The translations under genes and the position numbers were made by a program. Positions 10,172 through 22,073 of a DNA stretch of 64,000 nt are shown piece by piece; within the stretch, counting starts at the first letter, position 1; every line of letters starts with the position of its first letter. Location: assembly GCA_963921825.1 (NCBI GenBank), contig OY997589.1, positions 76,616,523-76,680,522 of the forward strand. Direction: 5' to 3'. The stretch is from Erodium maritimum (Eukaryota > Streptophyta > Magnoliopsida > Geraniales > Geraniaceae). The notes below the pieces were generated by a model, which saw only the letters and a program-made list of their open reading frames with translations, was not told the origin of the DNA and ran no database searches.

Positions 10172-11990
10172 TGCAGTTACAAACTCTGACTGGTAATGTT
10201 CTACTTTAAAACCAGTTTGGAAATATAGTTCCTCGAAGACGAGCTAACCTGCAATTTAAGAGTAGCATCAATATCACATGATGCAGTCCATAAGATAAGA
10301 AGCATGGACTTGAGTCTAATCATAATATAAACTCACAAAGTCAGTGTGTGGTACTTATATTAAGCTGCAAACACAACCTTTTAAAATACAGAAGCAACTT
10401 CAAATGGAGTGAATTATAACAGAGAAATTATTTACATGATCAAAATATAATGAACTGCAATCCCACTTCAGAGATACAATAAACAATTAAAACTAACCAG
10501 TATGTTTAGCGAATGGGAATTAGATTTAAAAATCATAGAGAAGGCTCAGAAGTTTGGAGGATGTTATATGTAACTTTGACTCTTTTGTAAGCATAAGGGG
10601 AATGAAGTTGGACTACACTATCCTGTTTCACTGAATGAAAGGTACTATAACAAACCAGATATTCCAACCCTGTTTCCACAAAGATGAAGTATTATTTCTT
10701 CCTTGAACAGTACTGATCTTAGTTTCACCCTTTCAACCATATAACCCGGAGTACAATCACATAAGAAGTGGAACCTCAAGGCATCCCTATATGAAGCCTA
10801 TAGGAAGAGAAGCAAGGTTAACCCTATAACTGAACACAGGAAAATCTCCAACATTAACTATATCACCTGATGGCATCGGGTTCAGGTTAGCCAAACTGAT
10901 TTGTATCCTGGAAACAACTTCAAAACAAGCCGTCACAGATCATAAAACCAACCCATCATAAGGGAATGCAATACCCTATTTATCGCATACCTTACATCTG
11001 GCTTCAATCTTGCAAGCCAATCAATCCTTTGATTGGCGGAATATGGGCTCTTGGTATCAGGTAACTAAGGTAGAGTAGAACAAACCTCTGGCTTATAGTT
11101 ATAGCCTGTATAGGACAAGACAAGGTAACTTTTCTCTTAAATCATGAAAATACAACTGTTGGGCATTTCCTTCCTTAAGGGTGCATTTTTTTAACTGCAT
11201 GTGCATGGCTTACTCATCTGAATTGTACTATGATTGCTTTGGAGATCAACTCCAACAAATCCTTAATGGGAGTGCTCTAGTTGCACCAAACTTTCCTTAC
11301 CAAGTCATGAGTAAAATAAAATGGCACAAAATGCTTGATTAAGTATACAGGAAAGGTAACTTATTCACTCTACTAGCATGCCCATATTCAAATTACATAT
11401 ATACATAAATAAAAACTAAATACCCAACTGATGTTACCGTTATTGAAGCCAGACAGTAGAATCAAATACAAAAATGAAAGCATGCAACCGCCAAAATCAA
11501 CACAAACCCGCAAACCCCAACACTAAGATCATCCCAAATAATCAAACGACGTCACGGAATTTCAGAGACGGGCAAAAATGCAGATGCCAATTCAATGGCT
11601 ACAGGAGGGGGAAAAACTAAACATAGAAATTTAGAAGAAAAACACTACCTTTAATGGCCGATCCTTGCCCTGAATCTGACCCCAACCCTTAACTGCTACT
11701 TCACTGGTCGTAGGGTTTGAAGTGCGGTACAAGAAAAAGAAAAATTAACGGACATGAAATGACGAGAAACGAAGAGAAATTTCGCCTTTGATGGTCTGAC
11801 AATCGAGCACCACTCTCTACTTCTCCTTCCTCTCCGACTCGGAATCGGAATCGGAATCGGTGTCGCTGTGTCGGACGGCAACAACTGAATCGGAGATCCC
11901 ACGAGCCTCTCGTCGTCGTCTCTCACGAACCTTTAAGGGTTTCTGGGCTGAGAAACTTCTGGCTTTCTCTCCTCGATTTTAATTTTCTAA
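10172..11990 (-). other. 5' UTR of the SNF2 gene: two exon parts and a 1.4-kb intron
   Basis: The CDS exon extends upstream to an acceptor at 10249-10250 (TTGCAG). A donor at 11647-11648 (AAGGTAGTG on the - strand) ends a GC-richer first exon reaching about 11.93-11.99 kb. The intron 10249-11648 is free of ORFs and recognisable repeats. The exact transcription start is not visible. Bases 11991-12370 beyond are AT-rich and must hold the promoter, but no convincing TATA box could be singled out. Confidence 0.6.
11696..11926 (-). CDS. Possible upstream ORF in the SNF2 5' UTR
   Basis: A 76-codon frame starts at an ATG within the proposed first exon and closes before the donor at 11648, so a spliced leader would carry it whole, ahead of the main start. 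It includes an imperfect PIPIPIP run produced by GGAATC tandem repeats near 11840. If the transcript starts at or above 11926 it would be expected to lower initiation at the main ATG. No homology recognised; it may be chance. Confidence 0.3.
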   Translation of the reverse strand: MRDDDERLVGSPIQLLPSDTATPIPIPIPSRRGRRSREWCSIVRPSKAKFLFVSRHFMSVNFSFSCTALQTLRPVK

Positions 11991-12378
11991 TTTTGAATAA
12001 AATCGGTCGTTGAGTCGTCGAAGTTGAGATTAAGAACTCGTGTTGATGGTGTTAGGGCTTGTTTGTTTCTACTCTATTTTTCTCATGCTCGTTGACCATC
12101 CTCTTACTTCGTATTTTAATTTAAATATCATTAAATAAATGTACAATTGTATGTACTTTTGTTTTGCTTGTTTTAAAATAAAAATGGTTCATAGTTATCG
12201 GGTTTGATCTCGTGATTGAATAGGTTCCTCTTTTTCTTCTTTTTCGCGAGGAACCAAGTTTGAAAATCTAACCGATCATTAATATCTTGAATTGATTTTA
12301 TCTTTAGATTCTTTACAGCTGATCAAATCTCATAATATAATATACCTCACAAAAGAATATTAACACGACAAATATATA

Positions 12379-13730
12379 TTTTTTTTTAGGAAGAACGATC
12401 TTATATTATAATTTAAAATTGCGTACAAGATAGAAATATTGAAATGCAACAAATTGAAATAACAATAGCACTGAAAGTAAACTTGCTCTAAAGAGATCAA
12501 GGGTAGTCTGGAGGAAGGTATTGTGACATCGTCTTTCGAACACCGATACAACAGCTCCAAACTGATTGGCACGGGCCGAGCAGGCCCAGTGTTGAGAATT
12601 CCGATTGGACATAAATCGACTCTGAGGTTCGCTCCAGTAGAATACTGAGTCCTTAGAGTGACGTCCCGGACAGTCTTGTAACTAGGAACTGAAATGGCTC
12701 AGATGGACTTTGCATTCTCCCGAGGAATCAGCAGACGTCGTCCTCCCTCGGATGATAATGAGGGCCTTTAAAAACGCATAATTGCTGGTTCCCGATCTGA
12801 TTGAAGAATGTTGCGCCGGTATTTGGTGGAATCGATGCCACCCTACGTCCAGTGAGGCGGCATTACCGGCAAACCCCCCACTGGACCACGAAGGACTCAT
12901 TGATCTAGGCGAGGGAGCGTTCCGCCCCTCTCCGTTTGTGGTGTTCCTCCATTTCCCGGTCCCCGAACTCGCCCTAGAACCCGACCCGGGACCCTGCCCC
13001 TGGCCGATCCCCAACCCAGGTTGCCTTCGACTCGGGCTTGTCCAGACCCGACCCAACCAGGTCCCGGTCTACCCATCTCGGCCCAAGATAATTCTCTCGG
13101 AACCCTAGCCTCCCGTGCTTCCATTCTCGGCAACGCCGCCTTCGTCTCCAACCGTCCTCCGGCCTCAGACGGCTCAAACACCGCCAACGACGCCATCACC
13201 GGCGGTGGCCACGGTTCACGTGCCTCCTGCCCCCATGCCGTGATCGCCGGCGTCACCTCCACCTCCAGAATGTACCCACAGTCAGCGATCCAGCCTACCA
13301 CACCAATCCACCGATTGAACGTGGGGCAACACAGATTTCCTCTGACCGCTTCTTAAGTACGAGACCCGCTACCGATCGAGAAAAATCTGACACTAAACAA
13401 TCGAGAACCAAGAGAAAGTCTCCAACGACTTACCCTGACATCGTCGACGTCCACAAGAGGATGAGGCCCCACCATCGTCGCTTCCCCCGCCGTGCTCAAG
13501 CCGTCACGCACGCAGATGCGCCTGGTCCTGCCCTGTCCATACACGGTGAGCCACCCCCCATATGTTTCCCTCTTTCTCGCTGCTGCAATACCCTTCCTTA
13601 AGGCTCCACCTGATGTAGTCTTCGTTGAGAGAAGCCGAAGATCATCCATGACCGAAGCCATGGCAGATCACACCAAAGGCTTTACCCCCAAAAGACGGCG
13701 GCTCTAGGTTTTTCGTTTGTAAAGATAATT
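12379..13730 (-). mobile_element. Non-autonomous LINE-type element, copy A of the shared-tail family
   Basis: It reads on the - strand and ends in a poly(T) run at 12379-12388. Its 3' half is a clear relative of 61110-61480 on the +. Shared peptides in one frame are PSPR.MSP, LDV.WHRFHQI, HSSIR.GTSN and LIIIRG. The 5' half is GC-rich and open in several frames, with the broken reading VRVSRW near the start, but no RT or endonuclease. The GC-rich + strand frames over 12.8-13.7 kb are antisense shadows. The 5' limit and target duplication are not clear. Confidence 0.6.
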
Positions 13731-13943
13731 TTCCGAAAAATATTATTTTATTTAGCAAAAGAGATTTTATTAATTTCTAAAATTTAAAAGATAAGCAAGG
13801 GTATCTAAGAAACAAAGATCCGGACCCACGAGAATAAGCATGGAACAAGTTTTTCTTGCTAATCAATGAGAGGCTTTGTTCGATGATCTCTTCACAAACA
13901 TGAGTTTGGCATTCTAAAAAAGAAAGATATGGGTGTCATGTAT
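13731..13943. other. AT-rich spacer
   Basis: No feature was seen between the two retroelement fragments. Confidence 0.5.
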
Positions 13944-14535
13944 TTTTTTTTATCAACGAAGTTTATATTATCCATCTGATCCAAAGATTGAATACAGAGG
14001 ATGCTGCAAGCACAGCCAGGTTACAGAGCTCGAAAAAGAACATAAAGATCATGTACAAGGGTGATGAGTTCTTTGAATACAGGCTGAAAAATTGAAAATA
14101 AGAACAACTAAGATGATGAAAAATACAATTAACGAACTGGAAATGGACCAGCAGCGAAACTTGCAACTGCACCCGCCACCGCGTCAGCACAGAGGGATTG
14201 TTGCGAATCAACTGAAGCAAGCCTGAGCAACACTGAACCACACAAAGACGGAGGGAAGGGAAACGTGGTAGTAGTATAGAGGCCTAGGATATTCAGAGCA
14301 TTACTACGGATAATGATCTTCGTCCACCGTCGATTCCGAGTTAGTGTTAAGGTCGTGACAATCGCATGGGCCTTAATCAGGCTGAGGTCTCAAACACCCT
14401 TCACCGTCCCATTCTGGTCTTTAAGGACAATCCCCTCCTTCGTACGGGAAATAAGCCCCCAAGCAGACTTTCCCGCTTCTTGAAAGATTGTTCCATCGAC
14501 GAATCGAGGAGCCCTAGGGTCGGGCGAGAGAGAAT
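13944..14535 (-). mobile_element. Retroelement 3' fragment (poly-T bounded)
   Basis: A T-run at 13944-13953 followed by ATCAACGAAG looks like the poly(A) end of a - strand element, as at 20210 and 25075. The remaining 0.55 kb has higher GC than its flanks and no usable ORF. A frame near 14.2-14.5 kb has no recognised domain. Assignment rests only on the tail and composition. Confidence 0.35.
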
Positions 14536-15380
14536 CCATCTAGTATACACAACAAATATTTTACGTTGTATCAATTTAAGTTAGTAAGGAAAAAAATTTT
14601 AAATATTAAAGGCTGTCTTAAAGTATTGGTCATAAATAGTATGGAAATTTATACATAATGTACCCTACTATCGCTTTTTTTTTCACATGACCCCCTTAAC
14701 TATTTGTTTTTGTTGACAGTAAACCTCATAACTTTATTTTTTTTTCAGTTTAGTCCAACGATGTTAATTTTCCATCCAATGAACAACAAATGTCCAAAAT
14801 ACCCCTTATTAACCATCAAATTTTCAAAAACATGATATTGATTATGTAAAACATTTAAAGCTATGAAATGTCTATATTAACTTTTACAAACTTTCTAATT
14901 TTCGAAATAAACCAATAAGATTATTTTTATTTTAAATTTCGGAAAATTAAGTTTTCATTAATAATTTCCTTTCATTTAAAAAAAATAAGTTTATTTTTAA
15001 AAAAATCATTTTTAAAGCCTTTTAATTTGAAAAATCGGTTTATTATTTTTTTAAATCAGTTTTTGTTTTAAAAAATCTTATTTTTATTTAAAATGAGTTT
15101 TTATTTTTTTTAAATGATTTTATTTTATAACAATTTTATTTTTATTTTAAAAAATTAGTTTAATTCTTGTTTTTTATCTTTATTTATTTTTCGTTTATTT
15201 CTTCTTATATTATTTTTTATTTAACTTAATATTTATTTATGGTAAAAAAATCAGATTTATGTGATTCTTATTTATTTATGAATATTAACATTAAAATAAT
15301 CAAAAATAATAATAGGAGAGAAAATCAGTACACAAATTAAGAATCCAAAGGTAAAGTAATAACAACAACAAGATTAAAGG
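14536..15380. other. Very AT-rich spacer without genes
   Basis: Long stretches of TTTAAAAA/TTTTATTT give low-complexity drift, with no ORF and no clear inverted ends. It lies directly outside the left arm of the large hAT element. Confidence 0.55.
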
Positions 15381-15537
15381 TTGTTGGTGGGTGATAAAAA
15401 ACATGACCGCCGGTTTCCGACCATAACCGACCATATTTGGGACCGGAGAGACTGGAACCGGAGGTTTCCAACGTAGTTCATGTCAGAAAATGGAAGAACC
15501 GACTGAGATTAGGTCGGGGACCAGTTCAAGAGAACCT

Positions 15538-15562
15538 GTCATGCCCGAATTTGGCATGACCA
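15538..15562. repeat. Terminal palindrome of the solo LTR
   Basis: GTCATGCC and GGCATGAC are perfect inverted arms round a 7-base loop, immediately inside the LTR edge. Confidence 0.7.
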
Positions 15563-16339
15563 AACCCGGAACGCGAACGGTGAAACAGTAAAACGATTTT
15601 CAAACATTTTAATAAACCTTTTTAAAATTACCACTTACTTAATCAAAAACAATATTTTTACAGCGGAAAATACGTTCAAAACAATGAAAAACACGAGCTA
15701 CAAGGTACGTCGCTAACTACCCAAAGACCCGGACTTCCGCTCCCAGCTCTTCGAGCTTCGAGGGTTCTCCTAGTCCGCCTCACGACCAGTACCTGCAGGA
15801 AAAGCAGCTGGGGGTGAGCACTTCGCTCACCGCCACGGATACCGGATTGACCACGACATACCCACAGAAATGCCGGGAACACCGGCAACAACAACAACCT
15901 CGGGGAATACTACCCCAGAAACACAATTTAGACTGACGGTCATGCAATACAACTGTTAAAAACTTCCCAACCATCTCAAAACCCAGACACGTAATGTAGA
16001 CCCCAAATCAGAGACCGAACAACCATTCCATTAGTCACACCGACAAGGTAAAGCACAACCCTCACACGATCCTATATGCATTTACTTGTAACTTTCCGCA
16101 ACCAAACCAGTATTCGCTACTCGTCCCTACCTCAGAGGCCTACAGGAAAAGTAGTAAAGGGGATGAGCGTTCCGCTCACCTCCACGGATACCCGTTCGAT
16201 TATGACATACTAGTAAAGCACCAACAACTTACCAACCTAAACAGGGCAAACAACTACCTCAAAACCTGATACCAAACTGTCACAACTGCTCACCATATCA
16301 ATACCTCAAATGCTCACTCACGTAAGGGAAACCTCGAAT

Positions 16340-16533
16340 GGGGATCATATTCTCAACTAAGCAAAACACTATTGCTCACCATATCAACACCCCAATTACC
16401 CGATCACGTAGGGGAAACCTCAAAACGGGGATCATATTCTCAATTAAGCAAAACACTATTGATCACCGTATCAACACCCCAATTACCCGATCACGTAGGC
16501 GAAACCTCAAACAACCCACTCACGTGAGGGAAA
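16340..16533. repeat. Tandem repeat in the solo LTR, period 97 bp, two copies
   Basis: GGGGATCATATTCTCAA at 16340 recurs at 16437. The following AAGCAAAACACTATTG, CACCCCAATTACCCGATCAC and GAAACCTCAAA are shared by both units. Confidence 0.8.
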
Positions 16534-16712
16534 TCTCAACCCACCCATTCAGGTGAGGGAAACCTCAAACAACCCGTTCACGTGAGGGAAACCTCAAACC
16601 ACCCGTTCGCGTGAGGGAAACCTCAAACAACCCGCTCACGTGAGGGAAACCTCAAACCACCCGTTCACGTGAGGGAAACCTCGAACAACCCGTTCACGTA
16701 GGGGGAGCCTAG
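16510..16712. repeat. Tandem repeat in the solo LTR, period 29-30 bp, about seven copies
   Basis: Units of the form ACCCGTTCACGTGAGGGAAA followed by CCTCAAAC run head to tail. The unit core CACGTG is itself a palindrome (E-box/G-box hexamer). The last unit is altered to CACGTAGGGGGAGCC. Confidence 0.85.
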
Positions 16713-16954
16713 TTCCTAGTTCGTACTGCGCCGCAGCGCATCAACCCTAACCCCTCTCCGTGGTGAGACCCTCACACAAAGGCGATGTATCACCACCGTA
16801 GGTTATTGATGAGTCTCGAACCCAAGACCTCACCCTTTAACACGGAACTTACGACCTTTGCAAACAAACACAATTGTGAACAAAGTCCCGCAATATCAAC
16901 ACACACAATGCACGCAAGATCACAAAGGATCAACACACATACTGCACAACTACA

Positions 16955-17195
16955 AGCCTCGGCACTTTACCGATCACGCGCTGGAAGGTACGACACACCT
17001 CACGGGGACCACATCCCTCGGCACTTTACCGATCGTGCATCAGAAGGTACGACACACCTTACTGGCATAACTCAAGCCTCAGCATTTTACCAATCGCGCG
17101 CCGAAAGGTACGACACACCTCACGGGGACCACAGCCCTCGACACTTTACCGGTCGCGCATCGGAAGGTACGACACACCTCTCGGGCACATCTCAT
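16955..17195. repeat. Tandem repeat in the solo LTR, period about 60 bp, four copies
   Basis: Each unit has CCTCGGCACTTTACCGATC followed by GAAGGTACGACACACCT. Starts are near 16957, 17016, 17076 and 17135. Confidence 0.85.
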
Positions 17196-17402
17196 CCAGG
17201 TATCACCAGAACAATCACAATCACAACCAAATATCACACAATACTCCGCAAATAGCAAAATTTACATCACGACTAACTACCACTCAGCAAGTCAGTCAAC
17301 AACAAACGGGTTCAATACCCCACAGGCACACATGGCCACACACAAACACAATCAGTTCACTCAACCTACGGGCACAACCAGGTGCCCACCTGTGATTCCT
17401 AT

Positions 17403-17622
17403 CGCACGGTAAGTTTACTTAACCTACAGCACCACCAAGTGCCACATGCATTTCTATTGTTCGACAGGTTCACTCAACCTACGACACCACCAAGTGTCAC
17501 ATGCAATTCTATTATTCGACAGGTTTACTTATCCTACGACACCAACAATGTCACATGCATTTCTATTGTTCGACAGGTTTACTTATTCTACGACACCAAC
17601 AGTGTCACATGCATTTCTACTG
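17403..17622. repeat. Tandem repeat in the solo LTR, period about 57-60 bp, about four copies
   Basis: Units share CACCAAGTGTCACATGCA, TTCTATTGTTCGACAGGTT and TACTTATCCTACGACACC with small changes. The three overlapping frames here look protein-like only because of the repeats. Confidence 0.8.
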
Positions 17623-19077
17623 ATAACTTTCCCTAGTCAAGGCCGATATCCGGCTACTTTTCCCTACCTCGTAAAGCATTTCAAAAGTCCACGCTCAAGC
17701 TCCGGCAATGTCACGATCACCCGCTTAGCCTCCTCTTTCCACGGCCGGTGGCACGATCTAACATGATCAAAATAACACACTTTTTAAATATGCAAGACAA
17801 AACTGAATTTAATGAACTTAACGCCCAAATGTCACCCCGACAACGTCGATCGCTCCCAAGCTTCCCAATTACTCGACATTGTCAAAAATGTGCCCAGAAA
17901 GGCCCGATTCGCCCAGTTCGGTGAATCTGCCCAGGATCGGAAAAATGCCCTCCGGGGCTCCGAAAATTCTCATTTTTGTTTCTACAACCCTAATATAATT
18001 CACGTGTTCCAACGCAATCGACGGAATCAATTTCTGATACCCGAGCGATTTAATTCCGCGTTTAAAGTTTCTAACCCAAATTTCCGAATTCTCACAAATT
18101 AATTCCATAATTCGTTCCGGGTGTGAATTATCGACTCGGGGATCATCCAAGACCACCCGAACACGAAAAACCAGAGGCCCGGCCAAGTGGTCCCCACACG
18201 GCCACACCGGAAAACGCTACTTTTCGCCCCAAAACGTTCCTAACGACCTCTAAACCTCAACCGTTCATCATTTAATCAATTCTAAACGAACGCTTAGAAA
18301 TCAAACACGTCGAAACGAGGAAAAGTTGGGTTCTTACAGTAGGCAACGACGAGGGAGTGACGATTACGCAAGAACAATCCCGATCCAACGGTCGGATCGT
18401 CGTCGATCTTCAAAATTCTCACACTTTTCTTATTTTCTCTCTTCTCCTTCTCTTTCTTATTTCTCTCTCCATTTCTCTCTTTTCTTTTCTGTTATGGCCG
18501 AAACTCACTCCTTCTTTCCTTTTTAATTTGTTTCAAACACTAACAATATAGCAAAAAGACTAATTTGCCCTTTCTCCCTTTGTTTTTAGTTTTTAAAACC
18601 AAGGTTAGGTAAGTCTTTTCACCTCCCTTCCACCACTATTTTGACAAGTGTCTTGTGGGACCCACTAGTTTGAAAAATATCTTTATAGGTATTTTTCAAT
18701 CAGATTCGCGAAATTCGGCCGTTTCGGGCCCCGTACGGGCCCATTTTCCAATAAATTATAAAATTTCGCGTGCTACAAGGAAACGGCCCAACTAAGACCG
18801 CTGTAATGACGGATAAGCTTTTTGGATCCAAATCGGGCCTCGAACAGACCAAAACGTCGCTCGGTTGACTTTTTCGGCAAAAAGTCAACTTTCCCCAAAT
18901 TGGTCAAAAAGTTGCCCTGAGTCACCCAGAACTCACTTCGGTTGATATCGGGGTCAACTTAAGTCCGATATGACCCTCGGGGTCAATTTTAAGTTCATTT
19001 AGTTGTCTGTCCCAAAACTTTAAATTTTTTCCGTTTTTTCGCCGATTGACCGACGTTTACCAGGAGCGGTCCTTACA

Positions 19078-20199
19078 TAACCAGACCCGCGGTTTTGTGA
19101 AAACCGACCGGAACCGATACAGGCCTACTTACAACCCAATGTAATAGCGAAACCTAGGACCATTAGGCCCACGTTCGTCCGAAGCCCAACAGATGTATTT
19201 AAGTCCGCTGAATCTGGACCATTGATCTTAGGGTTTGAATCTCAGTCGTCCATCCTTCGTTAACCCTAACCCTCGTTTATCTCCTCATATCCCATTTCTC
19301 TCTCTTCCTCCAGACTCTCTCTTCGTTCTCTCTCTCTCTGTCTCTTCGTGCTCTCTCTCTCTCTCTCTCCGAGTCACCGTTCTCTACCGCCACCGTACGC
19401 CATCAGTCACCACCACATCTCAAATCTCACCAGCTACTTCCCTCATAGCTTCCTTCAAACCTTTTCCCATGTCTCAGTCCCGAAGGCCAAGACACTCAAC
19501 TTCCTCGAGTCCCTCTTCTCTCTCTGGCTTAGTCGTTTTTTTGTTACTTTCTATCAAACTCGCTCCGATTATCGTATCCTCCGCATTTAATGCGGCGAGG
19601 TTACCGTTGCTGACTCTGGAATCACATTAGCTTAAAAAAGGAGAGGGGATGAGGTCTGAGAACTCCAAAACTCGAACCAGATTTGGAGCATCAAGCTTCA
19701 GATCTAAATCAACCTTCAGATCTACATCAAGCTCAGGAAGTTCAGTAGAAGAGATGTACAAGGACAAAGGGGAGGTATAAAATCGAACCGATCTCTCTGT
19801 TTATGCTTGGTTTTGCTTGGTTTTGTATCTCAGTTTAGGATTTTACATCTTAGTTTAGGGTTAAGGTAAAATAATACGTTTTTGCTTGGTTTTGCATCTT
19901 AGTTTCGCATGCTAGGGTTAATCAAAGTATTTTGTATTCTGGTTAATAAAATTTTAGGGTTAATGATTAGTTTTTCATGTTAGTTTAGTTTTGCATCTTA
20001 GCTAAAAAAATTGTTAACTTAAATTAAACTGTTAAATTAAATTGTTAGCTTAACAGTTTAAAATTTGTTAGCTTAAATTAAAAAAATTGTTAGCTTAAAA
20101 TAAAAATAACAAAACTGGTGACTGATTCTTAAAAGTTTAGGTAAAATAAAATGTTTATGCAAGGATTAATTATAGTAATTTACGGTTTAGTTAAAATAC
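19078..20199 (+). promoter_or_regulatory. 5' region of the hAT element (promoter and leader)
   Basis: After the solo LTR the hAT subterminal motifs resume (CCGCGGTTTTGTG, GACCGGAACCG). TATTTAAG at 19196 is a possible TATA box about 30-60 bases ahead of a CT-rich leader (CT microsatellite near 19350-19370), the usual look of a plant 5' UTR. An intron probably follows toward the transposase start at 22562, and it now holds the LINE at 20210. Promoter and leader are inferred from composition and position. Confidence 0.4.
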
Positions 20200-20209
20200 A
20201 ATGTTAATA

Positions 20210-22073
20210 TTTTTTTTTTTGGATAAGCGCTAAAATTATTATTCAATGGTCATTCTCCAAGAAGGAGAAGCCAAAAACAAGCAACCACGATTAGTAAATT
20301 CTCTGCTAGAGAACACAGGGAACAAACCCTTAACACAAAACGACTAGAATCAACCAGTAAAAACAGCTTCTCTAATCTTCCTCGTATCACTCGTTATCTG
20401 AGGACGGAAAGCCGGAAGCCTTTTGATTGGGGGCTCGGATCTTGGACCTGGTATTATGAGTAAGAGGGACCAAAGTGGACTTAGGCCGACCCTTACGGGC
20501 CTTAGACGAGAGGGCTTCCTCCACCCACCCATCAATCGCTTGCAATACTCTATCGGACACGTTCTGAATGGGCGGAAGCTTCACGCCAAAAACTTTATAA
20601 TCCGAAAGATGCTTAGGGGCCTGGCTCAAACGTTTCGGAGGTTTGAGGAGTGCGTCCTTCTATGGACAGAACTGATCCCCGGAATAACCACCCTACTCTA
20701 GAGATTGATCAGGCGCAACCCCTTCAGACGAACCGGAATGAAGACCAGCCACGATCTCTCCTCCTACCTTGGGCCGATCTTGTTCTGAAGAGGCCTCTTG
20801 TACCTGGTCCTCAACCAAAATTGGGCTTAAGGCCCTAATATTCTGCTCCCTAACAGGGAGTTCAACCGTGGACAACAACACATGTTCCACTGATTCATCA
20901 ACCGTTAACGTTGGCCCAAACGGCCCAACACGAGTTGTCGAACTCGGACGTCCATCCTCAACATCCGGTAACGAAGGCCCAATCGACCCAACACGAGTTG
21001 ATAAAACTGGAGAATCGTACGCGAGTTGATAAAACCCTACGACTCCACCCTGAATTGCAGCTGATTTTTCGCGATTTTGTGCATTTGAAAGAGAGGAGCC
21101 TGATTTACCGCGAATCGAATTCAAAAACAGATCTGATTCCGAGATATTCTCTCCAAGATCAGCGAAGATCCTGCTCTGTTTCCAGCCGGCGATCCTGTTC
21201 TCTTTCCAGTCAAATCCGTCGACCTGTCACCGACCAAGAGACCTTCATCCAAGCTCGCCTGAGCCATCAAAGCATGAGATTTGGCAACTTCGTTTCCAGG
21301 TTGCAAAACTAAAACAGTCTGAGGCTGTTCTACTCGTTTCCAGGCAATTGCCACAAAGAGAATATGATCATTTACCTTGAAACCGTTCAAGCTAGCCACG
21401 ACATCAAACGCGGTTGTGATCGATGAAAATCTGATGAACCAAAAAAAACGTCATTTCTTATTTGGACGTTTCAAAAGAGAACAATCTATGATTTTGCCAT
21501 AGCTGCTGAAGAAATTCCTAAACCATTTCTCAGAAGTCTCGTAAGGCAAATTGCATACAAAGATTTCAGAAGCACGGAGCTTCTTCCGTCGATGTCGATG
21601 CTGGACCTGCTTCTCAACCTCCACGATCCCCTTGAGACCGAGAACCAGCTTGTCCCAACGAGACAATATCAACATCTCCATCCTTGAACTTCGACCCGGA
21701 CCCGTCCGCCAAAGACTTGGCCAGAGCTACAATACCAACCTCCTTCTGAGTTGCACCAGATCCAACCTCCCTGTTTTTCGTCTCGGACTTAGGAGCTACC
21801 TAAACATTGGGAGCCTTACAAACCCTGGTAGCATCCTTACGTGTAGACCCAGCCACTACCTTAGCCGGAGACTTGGGAGCATCCTTGGAACCATCCTTGG
21901 AACCATCCTTGACAAGATGATCCTTACCAGAGTTAATGGCAGAAACGACACTACAATACTCATCATACATAGAGATTAAAGTAGAGCAGAAGGAGTGAAA
22001 AGAGAGCATGAGCCATCGAGCAATGGTGTCTTTCTCTGTTTTCTCTGCTTCATAGCATTGATAACTCGGACTT
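20210..22073 (-). mobile_element. ORF1-only LINE with RRM, inserted in the hAT leader
   Basis: Poly(T) at 20210-20220 marks the 3' end of a - strand insertion. Flanks AATGTTAATA at 20200-20209 and 22074-22083 are identical, so the insert is 1.86 kb. It carries a broken ORF1 and no endonuclease or reverse transcriptase. Mobilisation must have depended on an autonomous LINE. Confidence 0.85.
20387..21681 (-). pseudogene. LINE ORF1-like protein with RNA-recognition motif, broken
   Basis: On the - strand the first piece (21681-21451) shows an RNP2-like IFVCNLPYET followed by FFSSYGKIIDCSLL. A frameshift then leads to FFWFIRFSS (RNP1 position) and DVVASLNGFKVND in the next piece. Together these form one RRM of about 75 residues. 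Downstream pieces (21124-20693, 20629-20387) are acidic then basic (SSKARKGRPKS) without a recognised domain. Several frame changes and stops make it non-functional. An RRM is known in the ORF1 protein of a group of plant and algal L1-type LINEs, where it binds RNA. A host RRM gene captured by reverse transcription is an alternative, but the poly(A)-flanked structure and the related copy at 25072 favour a LINE. Confidence 0.65.

Larger units (their letters stand above)
15537..19077. mobile_element. Solo LTR, 3.5 kb, inside the hAT left arm
   Basis: It begins TGTCATGCCCGAATTTGG and ends GCGGTCCTTACA, the same start/end pattern as the second solo LTR (54909-58084). Flanks GAACC (15532-15536) and TAACC (19078-19082) match at 4 of 5 bases. 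Removing it rejoins the hAT subterminal region. It contains four tandem-repeat blocks and pyrimidine-rich DNA near 18.42-18.53 kb, with no gag or pol. The length suggests a Ty3/gypsy lineage with long LTRs. Orientation is not decided, since both strands give TG..CA ends. Confidence 0.8.

Noticed and set aside
12782-13356. GC-rich + strand frames of about 110 codons
   Set aside because: They are antisense to the shared-tail element copy A, whose - strand frames match copy D.
14640-14830. Another foldback MITE beginning near ATAATGTACCCTACTATCG
   Set aside because: No matching inverted end or duplication was found within 800 bp.
16955-17195. Regular 60-bp repeats considered as a CRISPR array
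   Set aside because: There are no unique spacers between short repeats; the whole unit is repeated, and the context is a plant LTR.
16785-17636. Overlapping + strand frames resembling a His/Thr-rich repeat protein
   Set aside because: Produced by tandem DNA repeats inside a solo LTR; three frames are open at once.
19235-19630. 131-codon Ser/Leu-rich frame
   Set aside because: CT-rich leader of the hAT element; the reading is of microsatellite type and an overlapping frame is also open.
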